Shown in pieces: positions 6,277-15,093 of a DNA stretch of 27,263 nt. Within the stretch, counting starts at the first letter, position 1. Each line of letters begins with the position of its first letter. The notes beneath the pieces are model-generated. The model saw nothing but the letters and a program-made list of their open reading frames with translations. It had not been told where the DNA came from and did not search any database. Source of the stretch: a virus; IMG/VR virus record IMGVR_UViG_3300013126_003846, positions 1-27,263 of that record; one strand, written 5' to 3'. The position numbers were made by a program, and so were the translations under genes.

Positions 6277-9200
6277 TTATTCAACAATAAGTATTGGTTC
6301 TCCACTACCTCTACCAGTATCATTTACTCGTAATGTATTAGGATTAGTTGTAAATGTTACTACCGGTGAACTACCATCAAGTGTTGTTGCTTGTGTTTGT
6401 TTTGAACCTCTAAAATAACTATTTTCAAGACCAGTTGTCAAATCACCAACATTTCGGTAATGGGTTGGAAAATATCCATTCAATGGAGTTGCCGAAACAA
6501 TATTTCCCCCACTTGGAGTTGGAGTTTCGTTTCCATCCGAACCAGTAAATGGTAGAATAGTTACTTTATTTCTAAATAATGTTCTTGTAACAAATTCCCT
6601 ACCAAGTGATTCATCATTTGGATTTATATTTTGTGGTATATCAACTTGATAACTTTCTTTTATTTCAAATATTTTTACTCTTTCTTTTATAGTATTTCCA
6701 AACACATCAATATAAGTTCGTATTGAATGAGAACCACTACCGAATACACCGAATCCTGCAACTGAAATAGAATCCTTATCCATACCAACTTGAATGAATG
6801 AATCTGATTCATATTCTCCAGTCAAAGATGTACCTAATTGGGCATCTATGTTAAACACAATACCACCCATATCAGAACCAGAATTTACTGTCATAAATCC
6901 ATATTGTGCAGAATCATCAGTAGTTCTATATCTACCCTCGTAATCAGTTCGTTCACCACTTAATTGGGATACATCAGTATCCGTGATTGTACCTTCATAT
7001 TGTGGATTTGTTACATCAAATACGACATCTTGTGTTATTTGTAAAACACCTTCTTTTCCTTCACTTGTACCAACTATATTAACATCTTGATTGGTATCAA
7101 TAGTTCCTTCATAATCACCCTTTTCGGAACTTGGTTTTCTCCACTTTACTTTACTTCTTTCTAAAATATGTGGTTCTATTAAAAGACCAGAAGAAACTTT
7201 TGCTCTTGCAGGAACTAATGATTCTAAGGTATCAAATAGAGATTTATCAATATAACGAACTAATTGAATGTATTCATTAAAGTTTAAATCAAATCGTTGG
7301 AAATAATAATTTCGTAGTACATTCAAATCGGTGTATCCATCTCTATATTCATCTTCGGGATTTCCAATATAATCATCAATATTGAAATTACCCAAAGATT
7401 TTAGAATATCCATGTTAATCTCTTTGATTGGAGAGAAAAACAAACCTAATCTATCGGTATCTATTGGTGCAGTATCAAATGATTTTTTGGTTGCACGAGA
7501 TTTGTAATCGAGATTTACACCATTTATTGAATCTGAATTTATTTCATTTCCTTCAAAATCGTATTGAGTTTCAAATCTAAATTTATTACCAAAATTAAAT
7601 CCAGTTTGTGGAACTGTTGCAGTTACATCTCTATCGTAAGGATTGTAATTATATGGATATGTGGTTATTGATGAGAATCCACTTGCAACCGAAGATGTTT
7701 GGTATGATTGAATATATGCAACGTTCTTTACATCTACATCAATTCCACGATTCTTAGGATATTCAAAATCATTTCTAAATATCAAATCAAGTGTAGATGC
7801 AGAAACATGATTACCATCAATTGCATCTGCAATCAAAGTATGATTATCAATTCTTGATTCTGATAATGCAGTTGTCCATAATCTGAATTCATCAATTGAA
7901 CCAGTAAAGTATGGTTGAATACCACCGATATTTAATTCAGAACCACTTTTCCAAGAAGTTGAACCAGTTGATAATGATAAACTAGATGATCCTTCATTTC
8001 TGATTCTACCGTTAAACCCTTCTTTGATATAAACATTGAAAGTTTCGTTACTGCCACTTATAGTTTTATTTAATGTAATGTGATAATAATCATCGTAAAA
8101 TACTGGTACATAATTAGTATAACTACTTGTTTCAACACCACTACCACTTATACTAAATTTAAGTCTTCCCAAATAATTTGAACCACTTTCAATTTCAAGT
8201 TTCCAACCTTCGGTTTTAGCAATTACTTGATTTTGTTTTTGAGTTGTATTGATTCTAAATTCTACTGAATTTGGATAATCACCATTAAATTCTTTCCAAT
8301 CTACCGAAATTTGTGATGAACCATTTAAGTTTAATGCAGCAGTTCTGTCTTCAAAAGTAAACTTAGTTGTACCATTTAATTGTGGATCTTGTGGTCCACC
8401 AAATTCCATCACGGTTAATAATGAAGCAGGAATTCCATAACAAGCCATTGCGGCGTGTAATGCTCGTTTAGTACCTTTGTGTTTATTAAGGTAAGGTAAG
8501 TTATTGAGTAATCTTCTCCAAATTTCTTGTTGTCTATCTTTACCTGACATTGATGAAACTTGAGTTCCATCAGAATGTTTACCAAAAGCATACTCCCATA
8601 AGAATTGAGATTTAACACCCATATCAGCATCCCAACCAAGAGATTCCAACATATGATAAATCAATTCATCTTTAATACCAATTTCGTATTTATGTTCTAA
8701 TTTTTTGGATTGTTGTAATCCCTTAGAGTATGACCAAATAATATCAAAATGTTGACCAATCATATTAAAGAACAAGATAAAATCTTGTCCTGAATCATCA
8801 TCCTGAATATGTTGTGGTAAATTATTTACGAGGTTAGATGTATTATAATAATCGTAATCTTCTGCAGATGTGGTAATAGTATCATACCAATCTAAAACAA
8901 CAGTAGTATTAGATGCAGATAATTGAGTTCCGCCTGCACCTGGATATGTTAACCCATCAACTGATGAAGAAGAATATAAGAATTTTTCAAATGAATCAAA
9001 ATCATTCTTTACTTTTGATATTTTATTAACATATGAATTTGCTTCATTTACAACAGCTAAAGAAGCAGTCCAATCATTTCCGGTGGTTAAATTTTGATAC
9101 TTTTGATTATAAAATTCTATTAGTTTTATTTTGTAAATAAAATTTTCTACTCTTTCTTTAGCAGAAGAATATTTTACAAAATTAGACCATCCCCAAGTAT

Positions 9201-10890
9201 TATCACCATCAACTATAATAGAACCAGATTCGACCTTGGTTATTGATGTAAATTGTATATTTAAATCAGTTAATGAAAATTCAGATGAAGATACAAACTG
9301 GCCTATTAAATCAGTAGATGTATTTGAACCACTTGATATTAATTCATCAAGAATTTGATAACCAATATCATCACCCAAATCAACACTAAAATTTGGAGTT
9401 AATGGAGTACAATTATTTGCTATATCACCAATTATGGAAATTTGCTCAATGATTGGTATTGATTGAACTTTAGAAATCCAAACTGTTTCATTTTCTTGTA
9501 TTGAAGTTGGTAACGGTTCGTATAATTTTAATACTAAAGATTTTGGTTGATTTAATTTTCTTTTAAATGCGTTTCCTTCCGCATCAAACCCTTCATCATA
9601 AACAGAAAAAGTTTCAGTATCAACACCCCAAGTTGCAATTAATTTATTATCACCATTTCCAAAATGTAAATAATGAGTTAATAAATTAGAAATTTCATCT
9701 TTGAAAATTGTTGTATTAAAATTTCTGTTGAATGCTTCTCTAATATCTGAAACTACATTTCCTCTTCTTAATTTTAGATCACCTTTATCAAAAAGTATTT
9801 CTATTTCTTCGGTAATACCTTCGGTTAATTCATCACCTTCAATATTTGTTGGTACTAATAAAAGTTTAAATTGTATTTTATCAGTATCTTCGTTAAAAGT
9901 TGATTTGGCCTTTTGTAATACTTGTTGGACATTAAAAGTAGTTTTACCATTTGCTGAAAATCTACCCAATACAAATTCGGTATCTTTTTTACTTACATAA
10001 ATGTCAATATAATTCGTATTAATTGATTGCCAACTAATATCAAAATCTACATTAAATCCAGCAAAATCCTTACCCTTAATCATTTCAGGGTAAGATATAT
10101 TTGTAATATCAGGACCAGGTAAGAATGATTTACTAATTACATTTATTGATATAGTTTGTAAAGGTCCAATTCCACCTCGTATTGAAACCGGTTGTAAATA
10201 TAAAGTATGTTGACCTATATATTGTAATTCTGTCTTTGTTAATTTTAGTTCACCTGATTTTGGTAATTGTCTTTGTATTTTACCCAAAGACATTTGTACA
10301 TAATCAGTAGGTTGTCCGAATTGAATAGCAGAATCTAAGGTATCATAAGTCAGTTCATATGGAATACCTAATGGATTGGAATCGTTTATATTCCATTCAA
10401 AAAAAGGTTGAGTTACAACTAATTTAGGAGCAGTGGTATTAGGAACATTATTTTTAGTAGTTGTTATTCCTATTAATATACTACCTCCACCCAAATCGAT
10501 TTGTAAATCTTCATCAACAAATGGTGTTTGATTTGCAAATCGTGGATCAGTTAAATTAGCAGAGCCTTTTAATACTTTGATTTCACTTCTAAATTGTGTA
10601 CCGATATTTTGTCTTTGGAATTTAATCCATTTGGAATCAGTTCTAAAGTTTACTGATTCTGAAATCAAACCAGTTTCAAATTCGGTAATATATCGAATAG
10701 AATTACCAACAAACACATCTGCATCAATACGAATATCGGTACCCAACACTGGTTGTGATAAATTTTCTTGTTGGGATGAAAAAGTAAATTGTATAGTTAC
10801 ATCCGGAGTATCGGTTGGATTAATAACGCGTACCACTCCCTCATTTTCTTTAAAGATAGTTGTTTTATATGAAGTGGTAATTATAGCCAT
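6277..10890 (-). CDS. Very large tail protein with tail-protein-I-like and LamG-like domains (1537 aa)
   Basis: A 1537-residue virion protein, the largest gene here. The first roughly 370 residues look like consecutive beta-sandwich modules. Near residues 790-820, RRLLNNLPYLNKHKGTKRAL followed by MACYGIP closely resembles a conserved segment of P2 gpI-type tail proteins, which connect baseplate to fibres. Directly after it, about 830-1010, is a LamG/concanavalin-like beta-sandwich (ITLNKTISGSNETFNVYI, then FTGSIDEFRLWTTALSESRI), a fold that usually binds carbohydrate. The C-terminal third is beta-rich and Gly/Ser/Thr-rich. I infer a baseplate-to-fibre connector or receptor-contacting tail protein. 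It follows the PEGA-like gene by 12 bases and has no clear Shine-Dalgarno sequence. Confidence 0.8.
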   Translation of the reverse strand: MAIITTSYKTTIFKENEGVVRVINPTDTPDVTIQFTFSSQQENLSQPVLGTDIRIDADVFVGNSIRYITEFETGLISESVNFRTDSKWIKFQRQNIGTQFRSEIKVLKGSANLTDPRFANQTPFVDEDLQIDLGGGSILIGITTTKNNVPNTTAPKLVVTQPFFEWNINDSNPLGIPYELTYDTLDSAIQFGQPTDYVQMSLGKIQRQLPKSGELKLTKTELQYIGQHTLYLQPVSIRGGIGPLQTISINVISKSFLPGPDITNISYPEMIKGKDFAGFNVDFDISWQSINTNYIDIYVSKKDTEFVLGRFSANGKTTFNVQQVLQKAKSTFNEDTDKIQFKLLLVPTNIEGDELTEGITEEIEILFDKGDLKLRRGNVVSDIREAFNRNFNTTIFKDEISNLLTHYLHFGNGDNKLIATWGVDTETFSVYDEGFDAEGNAFKRKLNQPKSLVLKLYEPLPTSIQENETVWISKVQSIPIIEQISIIGDIANNCTPLTPNFSVDLGDDIGYQILDELISSGSNTSTDLIGQFVSSSEFSLTDLNIQFTSITKVESGSIIVDGDNTWGWSNFVKYSSAKERVENFIYKIKLIEFYNQKYQNLTTGNDWTASLAVVNEANSYVNKISKVKNDFDSFEKFLYSSSSVDGLTYPGAGGTQLSASNTTVVLDWYDTITTSAEDYDYYNTSNLVNNLPQHIQDDDSGQDFILFFNMIGQHFDIIWSYSKGLQQSKKLEHKYEIGIKDELIYHMLESLGWDADMGVKSQFLWEYAFGKHSDGTQVSSMSGKDRQQEIWRRLLNNLPYLNKHKGTKRALHAAMACYGIPASLLTVMEFGGPQDPQLNGTTKFTFEDRTAALNLNGSSQISVDWKEFNGDYPNSVEFRINTTQKQNQVIAKTEGWKLEIESGSNYLGRLKFSISGSGVETSSYTNYVPVFYDDYYHITLNKTISGSNETFNVYIKEGFNGRIRNEGSSSLSLSTGSTSWKSGSELNIGGIQPYFTGSIDEFRLWTTALSESRIDNHTLIADAIDGNHVSASTLDLIFRNDFEYPKNRGIDVDVKNVAYIQSYQTSSVASGFSSITTYPYNYNPYDRDVTATVPQTGFNFGNKFRFETQYDFEGNEINSDSINGVNLDYKSRATKKSFDTAPIDTDRLGLFFSPIKEINMDILKSLGNFNIDDYIGNPEDEYRDGYTDLNVLRNYYFQRFDLNFNEYIQLVRYIDKSLFDTLESLVPARAKVSSGLLIEPHILERSKVKWRKPSSEKGDYEGTIDTNQDVNIVGTSEGKEGVLQITQDVVFDVTNPQYEGTITDTDVSQLSGERTDYEGRYRTTDDSAQYGFMTVNSGSDMGGIVFNIDAQLGTSLTGEYESDSFIQVGMDKDSISVAGFGVFGSGSHSIRTYIDVFGNTIKERVKIFEIKESYQVDIPQNINPNDESLGREFVTRTLFRNKVTILPFTGSDGNETPTPSGGNIVSATPLNGYFPTHYRNVGDLTTGLENSYFRGSKQTQATTLDGSSPVVTFTTNPNTLRVNDTGRGSGEPILIVE

Positions 10891-10902
10891 TTATTATCGT
10901 AT

Positions 10903-11457
10903 TTATCGTTGTGCATTATTATCTTGTGAAGTACCAGCTACAGCAAAAGCAGGAGTTCTAAACTGGCCAGGAGTTATTTCAGTATCTCCTGCACCCCCAG
11001 TCAACGTTTGTCCTCCACCTCCACCTGCAGTTGCACCAACTACATTTGTAACTACTTCAGATGAAAGAACATAAGTTTCTTGTGAATTATTTGTACCATT
11101 AACGACTGTAATAATTTTGGGGGTTAGTAATTCAGTTTCTTGGAATTTCATAACATGGGGTGTAATAAATTTAGTATCAACCCCATCGAGTAGAATACTA
11201 GCACCATTTGGAGATGAAGTTATAGTAAACGAAATTGTTCTACTCGTAGGTACACTTGTAACCGCCCCAGTAGTATCAGTAATGGTAGTGGTAGTAGTTT
11301 CACCTAACTGTCCTACACCTCCCCCTCCATCACTTTCAGAAAGACTTGTTGCATCTTGTTGGGTAGCTACAAGAGGATTTGTAGGGTTGAATTGTCCTAT
11401 TCCGCCGCCTGCAATAACATCACCTACACCAATATTTGAAACATCTACTACTGCCAT
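10903..11457 (-). CDS. Glycine-rich structural protein with PEGA-like domain (184 aa)
   Basis: A 184-residue protein with a PEGA-like beta domain at about 73-133 (SFTITSSPNGASILLDG, then ITPHVMKFQE), a small fold used for surface or wall interactions. It is flanked by glycine-rich linkers (GGGIGQ at 18-22, GGGGVGQ at 44-50, GGGGGQ at 145-150). The C-terminal tail GGQT...EITPGQFRTPAFA is nearly the same as the end of the neighbouring 500-residue protein, indicating a shared assembly or docking tag. It opens a unit with the 1537-residue tail protein and has AT-rich motif copy 5 about 16 bases upstream. The exact role is unknown. Confidence 0.68.
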   Translation of the reverse strand: MAVVDVSNIGVGDVIAGGGIGQFNPTNPLVATQQDATSLSESDGGGGVGQLGETTTTTITDTTGAVTSVPTSRTISFTITSSPNGASILLDGVDTKFITPHVMKFQETELLTPKIITVVNGTNNSQETYVLSSEVVTNVVGATAGGGGGQTLTGGAGDTEITPGQFRTPAFAVAGTSQDNNAQR

Positions 11458-11473
11458 TATTTTAATTTATTTT

Positions 11474-11483
11474 ATATAAATAT
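11474..11483 (-). promoter_or_regulatory. AT-rich phage motif copy 5
   Basis: The coding strand reads AAATATTTATATAAAAT, 16 bases before the ATG at 11457 and just after the stop of the 500-residue gene. It shares the core with the other copies and is placed to start the PEGA-like and 1537-residue tail protein unit. The surroundings are also very AT-rich, which lowers certainty. Confidence 0.52.
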
Positions 11484-11495
11484 TTTATTATTTTT

Positions 11496-12998
11496 TTATT
11501 GTTGTGCACCAGTTCTTGGTCTTAGACCATCTTCAATTGCGTATCCAGGTCCTCTAAACTGACCAGGAGTTATTTCGATGAATCCTTCACCGGTTGGTAT
11601 GGTTTGACCTCCACTACCACCACCTCCAGTTGTGGTATTTTCTTGTTGTGTTGTAGTTGATTCGATTGTAGGTGTAGAAGTTGACCTTTCATTTTGGTCA
11701 GTTTGTGTTTTTTGAACCTCTCGAATATCACCACCATCTGCTATTTTAAATGAACCATCATAGTATGTTAAAGTAAATTTATCATATTCATTAAATTTTT
11801 GTAATTGACCACCTGATGCATTTACATATCTAGCAGTTGAACCATCTTTCCAACTATACCAAGTTTTGGTTACAAGTTCGGTTGTAGGAGTTGGGTTAGC
11901 AGTTATTGTGGTGTTAGTTTCGAATACACAACTACCATCATCTTCTTGTGCAAGAGGATTGTAGTTTTTAGCATTAGGATTAGTGCACCCTTTAACCACA
12001 AATTGAGAGTTATCAAATGTATCAGTATCATACTTGGTTCCTGAAGTAACCGTTTTTAGAAGTTGTTTTACTTCATCTAATGTTATTTGCTCATCTAATG
12101 TTAAAATATTCTCTTCTTGATATGTTCGTTTTGGCAGATATTTATCAATTACTTTTATCAAAATTGAATTTAAAGTTTCAACAATTTTTTCAACTGAAAG
12201 TTCTAAATCTCTTGGAGTAGAAAGTGGTTTGCCATAATTATTAGATGAAATATTCCAATCTTTATTTTCTACAAAGTATTGTGCACCTTCTACTAATTTT
12301 TCTTTAATTTGATTTACAAATAATTCCCAACTTTGTATTTTAAATTCTGATTGAATTAATTTCACATAATTTTCACCAGAAACTACACTGCCATTTAATG
12401 TTAAAAATGTTTTTAATACATCATCAACTTTGATTGATTCTATCATAGATTTTACAAAATAAATGGTATCATCTCTAAAGTTACCTTCATTTAATAAAAC
12501 ATTTAATCTTTTTTGTAAATCATCATATACAATTTCGTTTTCATCTTCCATTGGAAGGACACGAATTTCAGTACGAGATGGTGATATTTCATGAATCCAC
12601 AACTTATCTTTTTCAATCGTTTCGGAACCAACTCTTCTATTAATTAATGAAACCTGACTTTTAAAAATACCATTAGAATATCCAGCTTCAGTAATAAGTT
12701 TTTCTATATCAATAATATACTCATCTGCACCATTCATTTTTATGTTTGATGGATTTTGAGTAATTAAAAAATACTTTCTAATATTCTCTATATCCAATGG
12801 AATATATCTTACTAATTGACCAGAATCACCTTGTGGTAATTGATTATCGTTTGAATCATAAACAATAAATTCAATCATATCAGATATACCAAGGCCAAAG
12901 TATGATTTACCAATTTCTCTTTCAAAAATGGTTCTGTCTTTAGCGTTTACTCTAAACCCCTTTTTATCTATTATTTCTTTAAATCCTTTTATTGCCAT
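11496..12998 (-). CDS. Structural protein with flavobacterial-type CTNPNA..DDGSC motif (500 aa)
   Basis: A 500-residue protein of unknown function in the baseplate cluster. The N-terminal 300 or so residues show no family I recognise. At 338-357 is CTNPNAKNYNPLAQEDDGSC, a close match to a short Cys-flanked repeat (CxDPxAxNYNPxAxxDDGSC) common in surface proteins of marine Flavobacteriia; only one copy is present. A Thr/Gly/Gln-rich linker then leads to a C-terminal tail (about 458-500) with GGQT...EITPGQFRGPGYA, matching the tail of the 184-residue protein. The gene overlaps the coiled-coil gene upstream by 10 bases, suggesting translational coupling. I infer a baseplate or fibre component. 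Confidence 0.7.
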   Translation of the reverse strand: MAIKGFKEIIDKKGFRVNAKDRTIFEREIGKSYFGLGISDMIEFIVYDSNDNQLPQGDSGQLVRYIPLDIENIRKYFLITQNPSNIKMNGADEYIIDIEKLITEAGYSNGIFKSQVSLINRRVGSETIEKDKLWIHEISPSRTEIRVLPMEDENEIVYDDLQKRLNVLLNEGNFRDDTIYFVKSMIESIKVDDVLKTFLTLNGSVVSGENYVKLIQSEFKIQSWELFVNQIKEKLVEGAQYFVENKDWNISSNNYGKPLSTPRDLELSVEKIVETLNSILIKVIDKYLPKRTYQEENILTLDEQITLDEVKQLLKTVTSGTKYDTDTFDNSQFVVKGCTNPNAKNYNPLAQEDDGSCVFETNTTITANPTPTTELVTKTWYSWKDGSTARYVNASGGQLQKFNEYDKFTLTYYDGSFKIADGGDIREVQKTQTDQNERSTSTPTIESTTTQQENTTTGGGGSGGQTIPTGEGFIEITPGQFRGPGYAIEDGLRPRTGAQQ

Positions 12999-14032
12999 GA
13001 TACTTGCTTATTCTTATTTGCAAAAACTTTATATACTAAAATTGAAAACTTCTCGCCAAACTTGTGTAAGAATTTTCCTTTGTAATTTTGTTTAGGTAAA
13101 ACACCCATTTCGTATGCCATGTATTCCGACCAATCTTTAACAAAATAATTGTAAACGAATTTAGAAAAAGATTTAGATGTTTTTAATTTATTGACAATCG
13201 GTTGTGCCCAAATCCAATATCCATACATAACTTCAGGATTTTTCTGAAGTACGATATCACCAAATTTAGAATCCATATCGTAAATGAATTGTGGCATAAA
13301 ACCTTGATTATACATTTCAGTACAAATAATAGTTCCCTTTTCTTTTCCAGTTCTTTCATTGAGTGCATTAGCAGCATCTGCAAAGTTATTTTGTGCAGCA
13401 ACTAAATTATCTTGAATTGTTGCAATAGTATTATTTGCTCTTTCAATTGCATTTTTTGATTCCTCTTGTAATGCGATGAATGCTTCTTTTTCTGCAAGTA
13501 ATCCTTGTAACGAAGCTTCTCGTGATACTCTTTCTATAGCTTCTTTTACACCTTTAGAAAGTGCAGATTGTAAATCCAATGTCACCGATTGTAATACTTG
13601 ATTTGTAGCATCTCTTTCGTTTTCAGCGGAAGACCTTAATAATTTTTCTAAATCTATTTGAATTTGTAATTGTTCTATATCAGTTCTAAGTGATTGGTTT
13701 TCTACAAGTAATTGGTCTATTTGTTCTTGTAAATCTTGTATATCAAGAAGAGCCCGATTATACAATCTTCGTAAATCATTATAGATTGATTTTAATACAA
13801 CTTCAGGTGCTTTTACTTGTGGAGGACCTATTAATTCATCTACAACGATATCAACTGCTTTAACAAGTTGTTGATTATTATAAACCGGTCTTTCAACATA
13901 ACCAAATGTAGAACCATCGGTATCTACTGAAGTATCCGATAAAATAATACCTTCTGGAGTTACCTCTTGTTTTAATGCAGCCGAACCACTTTTTATAAGT
14001 TCTGATAATATAAATTCGTTACTTAATGCCAT
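12989..14032 (-). CDS. Coiled-coil structural protein (347 aa)
   Basis: A 347-residue protein dominated by a long coiled coil at about 80-225, with heptad-like runs such as QDLQEQIDQLLVENQSLRTD and further Gln/Glu/Lys/Ala-rich helices. The C-terminal 110 residues form a separate, aromatic-rich basic domain (MYGYWIWAQPIV, YNYFVKDWSEYMAYEMG) that I do not recognise. The start overlaps the stop of the DNRLRE-like gene by one base, and its end overlaps the 500-residue gene, so it belongs to the baseplate unit. A structural, elongated or trimeric role is likely from the coiled coil, but this is inference. Confidence 0.66.
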   Translation of the reverse strand: MALSNEFILSELIKSGSAALKQEVTPEGIILSDTSVDTDGSTFGYVERPVYNNQQLVKAVDIVVDELIGPPQVKAPEVVLKSIYNDLRRLYNRALLDIQDLQEQIDQLLVENQSLRTDIEQLQIQIDLEKLLRSSAENERDATNQVLQSVTLDLQSALSKGVKEAIERVSREASLQGLLAEKEAFIALQEESKNAIERANNTIATIQDNLVAAQNNFADAANALNERTGKEKGTIICTEMYNQGFMPQFIYDMDSKFGDIVLQKNPEVMYGYWIWAQPIVNKLKTSKSFSKFVYNYFVKDWSEYMAYEMGVLPKQNYKGKFLHKFGEKFSILVYKVFANKNKQVSWQ

Positions 14033-15093
14033 TATTTTTCTATCAAGAATGTTAAATCTCTATCGGTAAAGTATTCTATTACACCATCTCTATCTATCTT
14101 TATTTCGATATAATACTCTCTATTAGTTTCCCAATTTTGTAAATTTAATTTAAAAAAATTACCATTAGAATCACAACTAACTTTTGAATAATCACCAAAT
14201 GGTATAATAACATCATCAGTAACAATATCTCTGATTTGATAGTATGTTGATGCTGGTAAATATTTCAAATCGGTGTATGTATAATAATCAGTATAAGTTC
14301 TTAATGGATATTTTTCTCTACCGAAAACTCTAATTTCAGGTTTACTACCTTGTTTATATCTACTTTTTAATCGTTTGAATGTTACATGAATATCATCCGA
14401 AGTAAGTTCGGTAAGTGAACCAGTTGTGAATGTAGAATCATCCCAGCCAATTCTTAATTTTGGTTGATAGATTGTATTAGTTTCTTTAGAAAAGAATTTT
14501 AATTGGCCATAATCATTGGAATCATTTTCAAGTGTAGAATCGTATTTAATAACGAATCCATTATTTGGAAGTGAACCACTTAACCATATTTGAATTGTAT
14601 TTTTAACATCAACTGATAAATCTGCAGTTTGATATTCAAATGATTGAGTCGATTGTGAACTAGTATACCAAGTACCACCTCTACCATTATTTGAACCAGT
14701 TGAATCGAATGAAAGAGAATCTGCTAATAACCAATTAGTATTAGTAGATTTGTGATTCCAAGTTATTCCATCTCCTGAAATTTCATCAAAACGAGTACCA
14801 ATACCCATTTCCCATGATTGCGAAACTGGATTGATGTATATTGTGTATGATAACGGAATTTCAGATGCTTCTGCTTCGTGTAGTATAAGTTCAGCAGAAC
14901 TCATGGTTACCTGTCCACTTACTATTGATGATGAAAAATTACTTAAATCAAATTGAATAAATGAACGAGCAACATCTTTTAAATTTCCATAATAAGTTTT
15001 GGAAACTTCTAATATTTCATCTAAACCAGTATTTTGGGTAGGTTGTTGTAAATAAATTGATGCATCTTTAGATGCTGTTAAAAAATAATACAT
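14032..15093 (-). CDS. DNRLRE-like tail/baseplate protein (353 aa)
   Basis: A 353-residue protein whose first 220 or so residues follow the DNRLRE beta-domain pattern found in secreted and phage tail proteins: an opening ASKDASIY, then RSFIQFDLSNF, AELILHEAE, SQSWEMGIG and GITWNH. The C-terminal part (about 225-353) looks like one or two further Ig-like domains, ending in WETNREYYIEIKID and DRDLTFLIEK. Its position directly after gp6, with a one-base overlap, is where T4-like phages encode other baseplate wedge proteins such as gp7 and gp8, so a wedge-associated role is plausible. I cannot show sequence homology to those proteins. Confidence 0.68.
   Translation of the reverse strand: MYYFLTASKDASIYLQQPTQNTGLDEILEVSKTYYGNLKDVARSFIQFDLSNFSSSIVSGQVTMSSAELILHEAEASEIPLSYTIYINPVSQSWEMGIGTRFDEISGDGITWNHKSTNTNWLLADSLSFDSTGSNNGRGGTWYTSSQSTQSFEYQTADLSVDVKNTIQIWLSGSLPNNGFVIKYDSTLENDSNDYGQLKFFSKETNTIYQPKLRIGWDDSTFTTGSLTELTSDDIHVTFKRLKSRYKQGSKPEIRVFGREKYPLRTYTDYYTYTDLKYLPASTYYQIRDIVTDDVIIPFGDYSKVSCDSNGNFFKLNLQNWETNREYYIEIKIDRDGVIEYFTDRDLTFLIEK

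Noticed and set aside
9701-11479. Plus-strand open frames of 99, 165 and 120 residues at 9701-10000, 10577-11074 and 11117-11479
   Set aside because: They lie opposite well-supported minus-strand genes, show biased low-complexity composition mirroring the other strand, and have no recognisable domain or signals.
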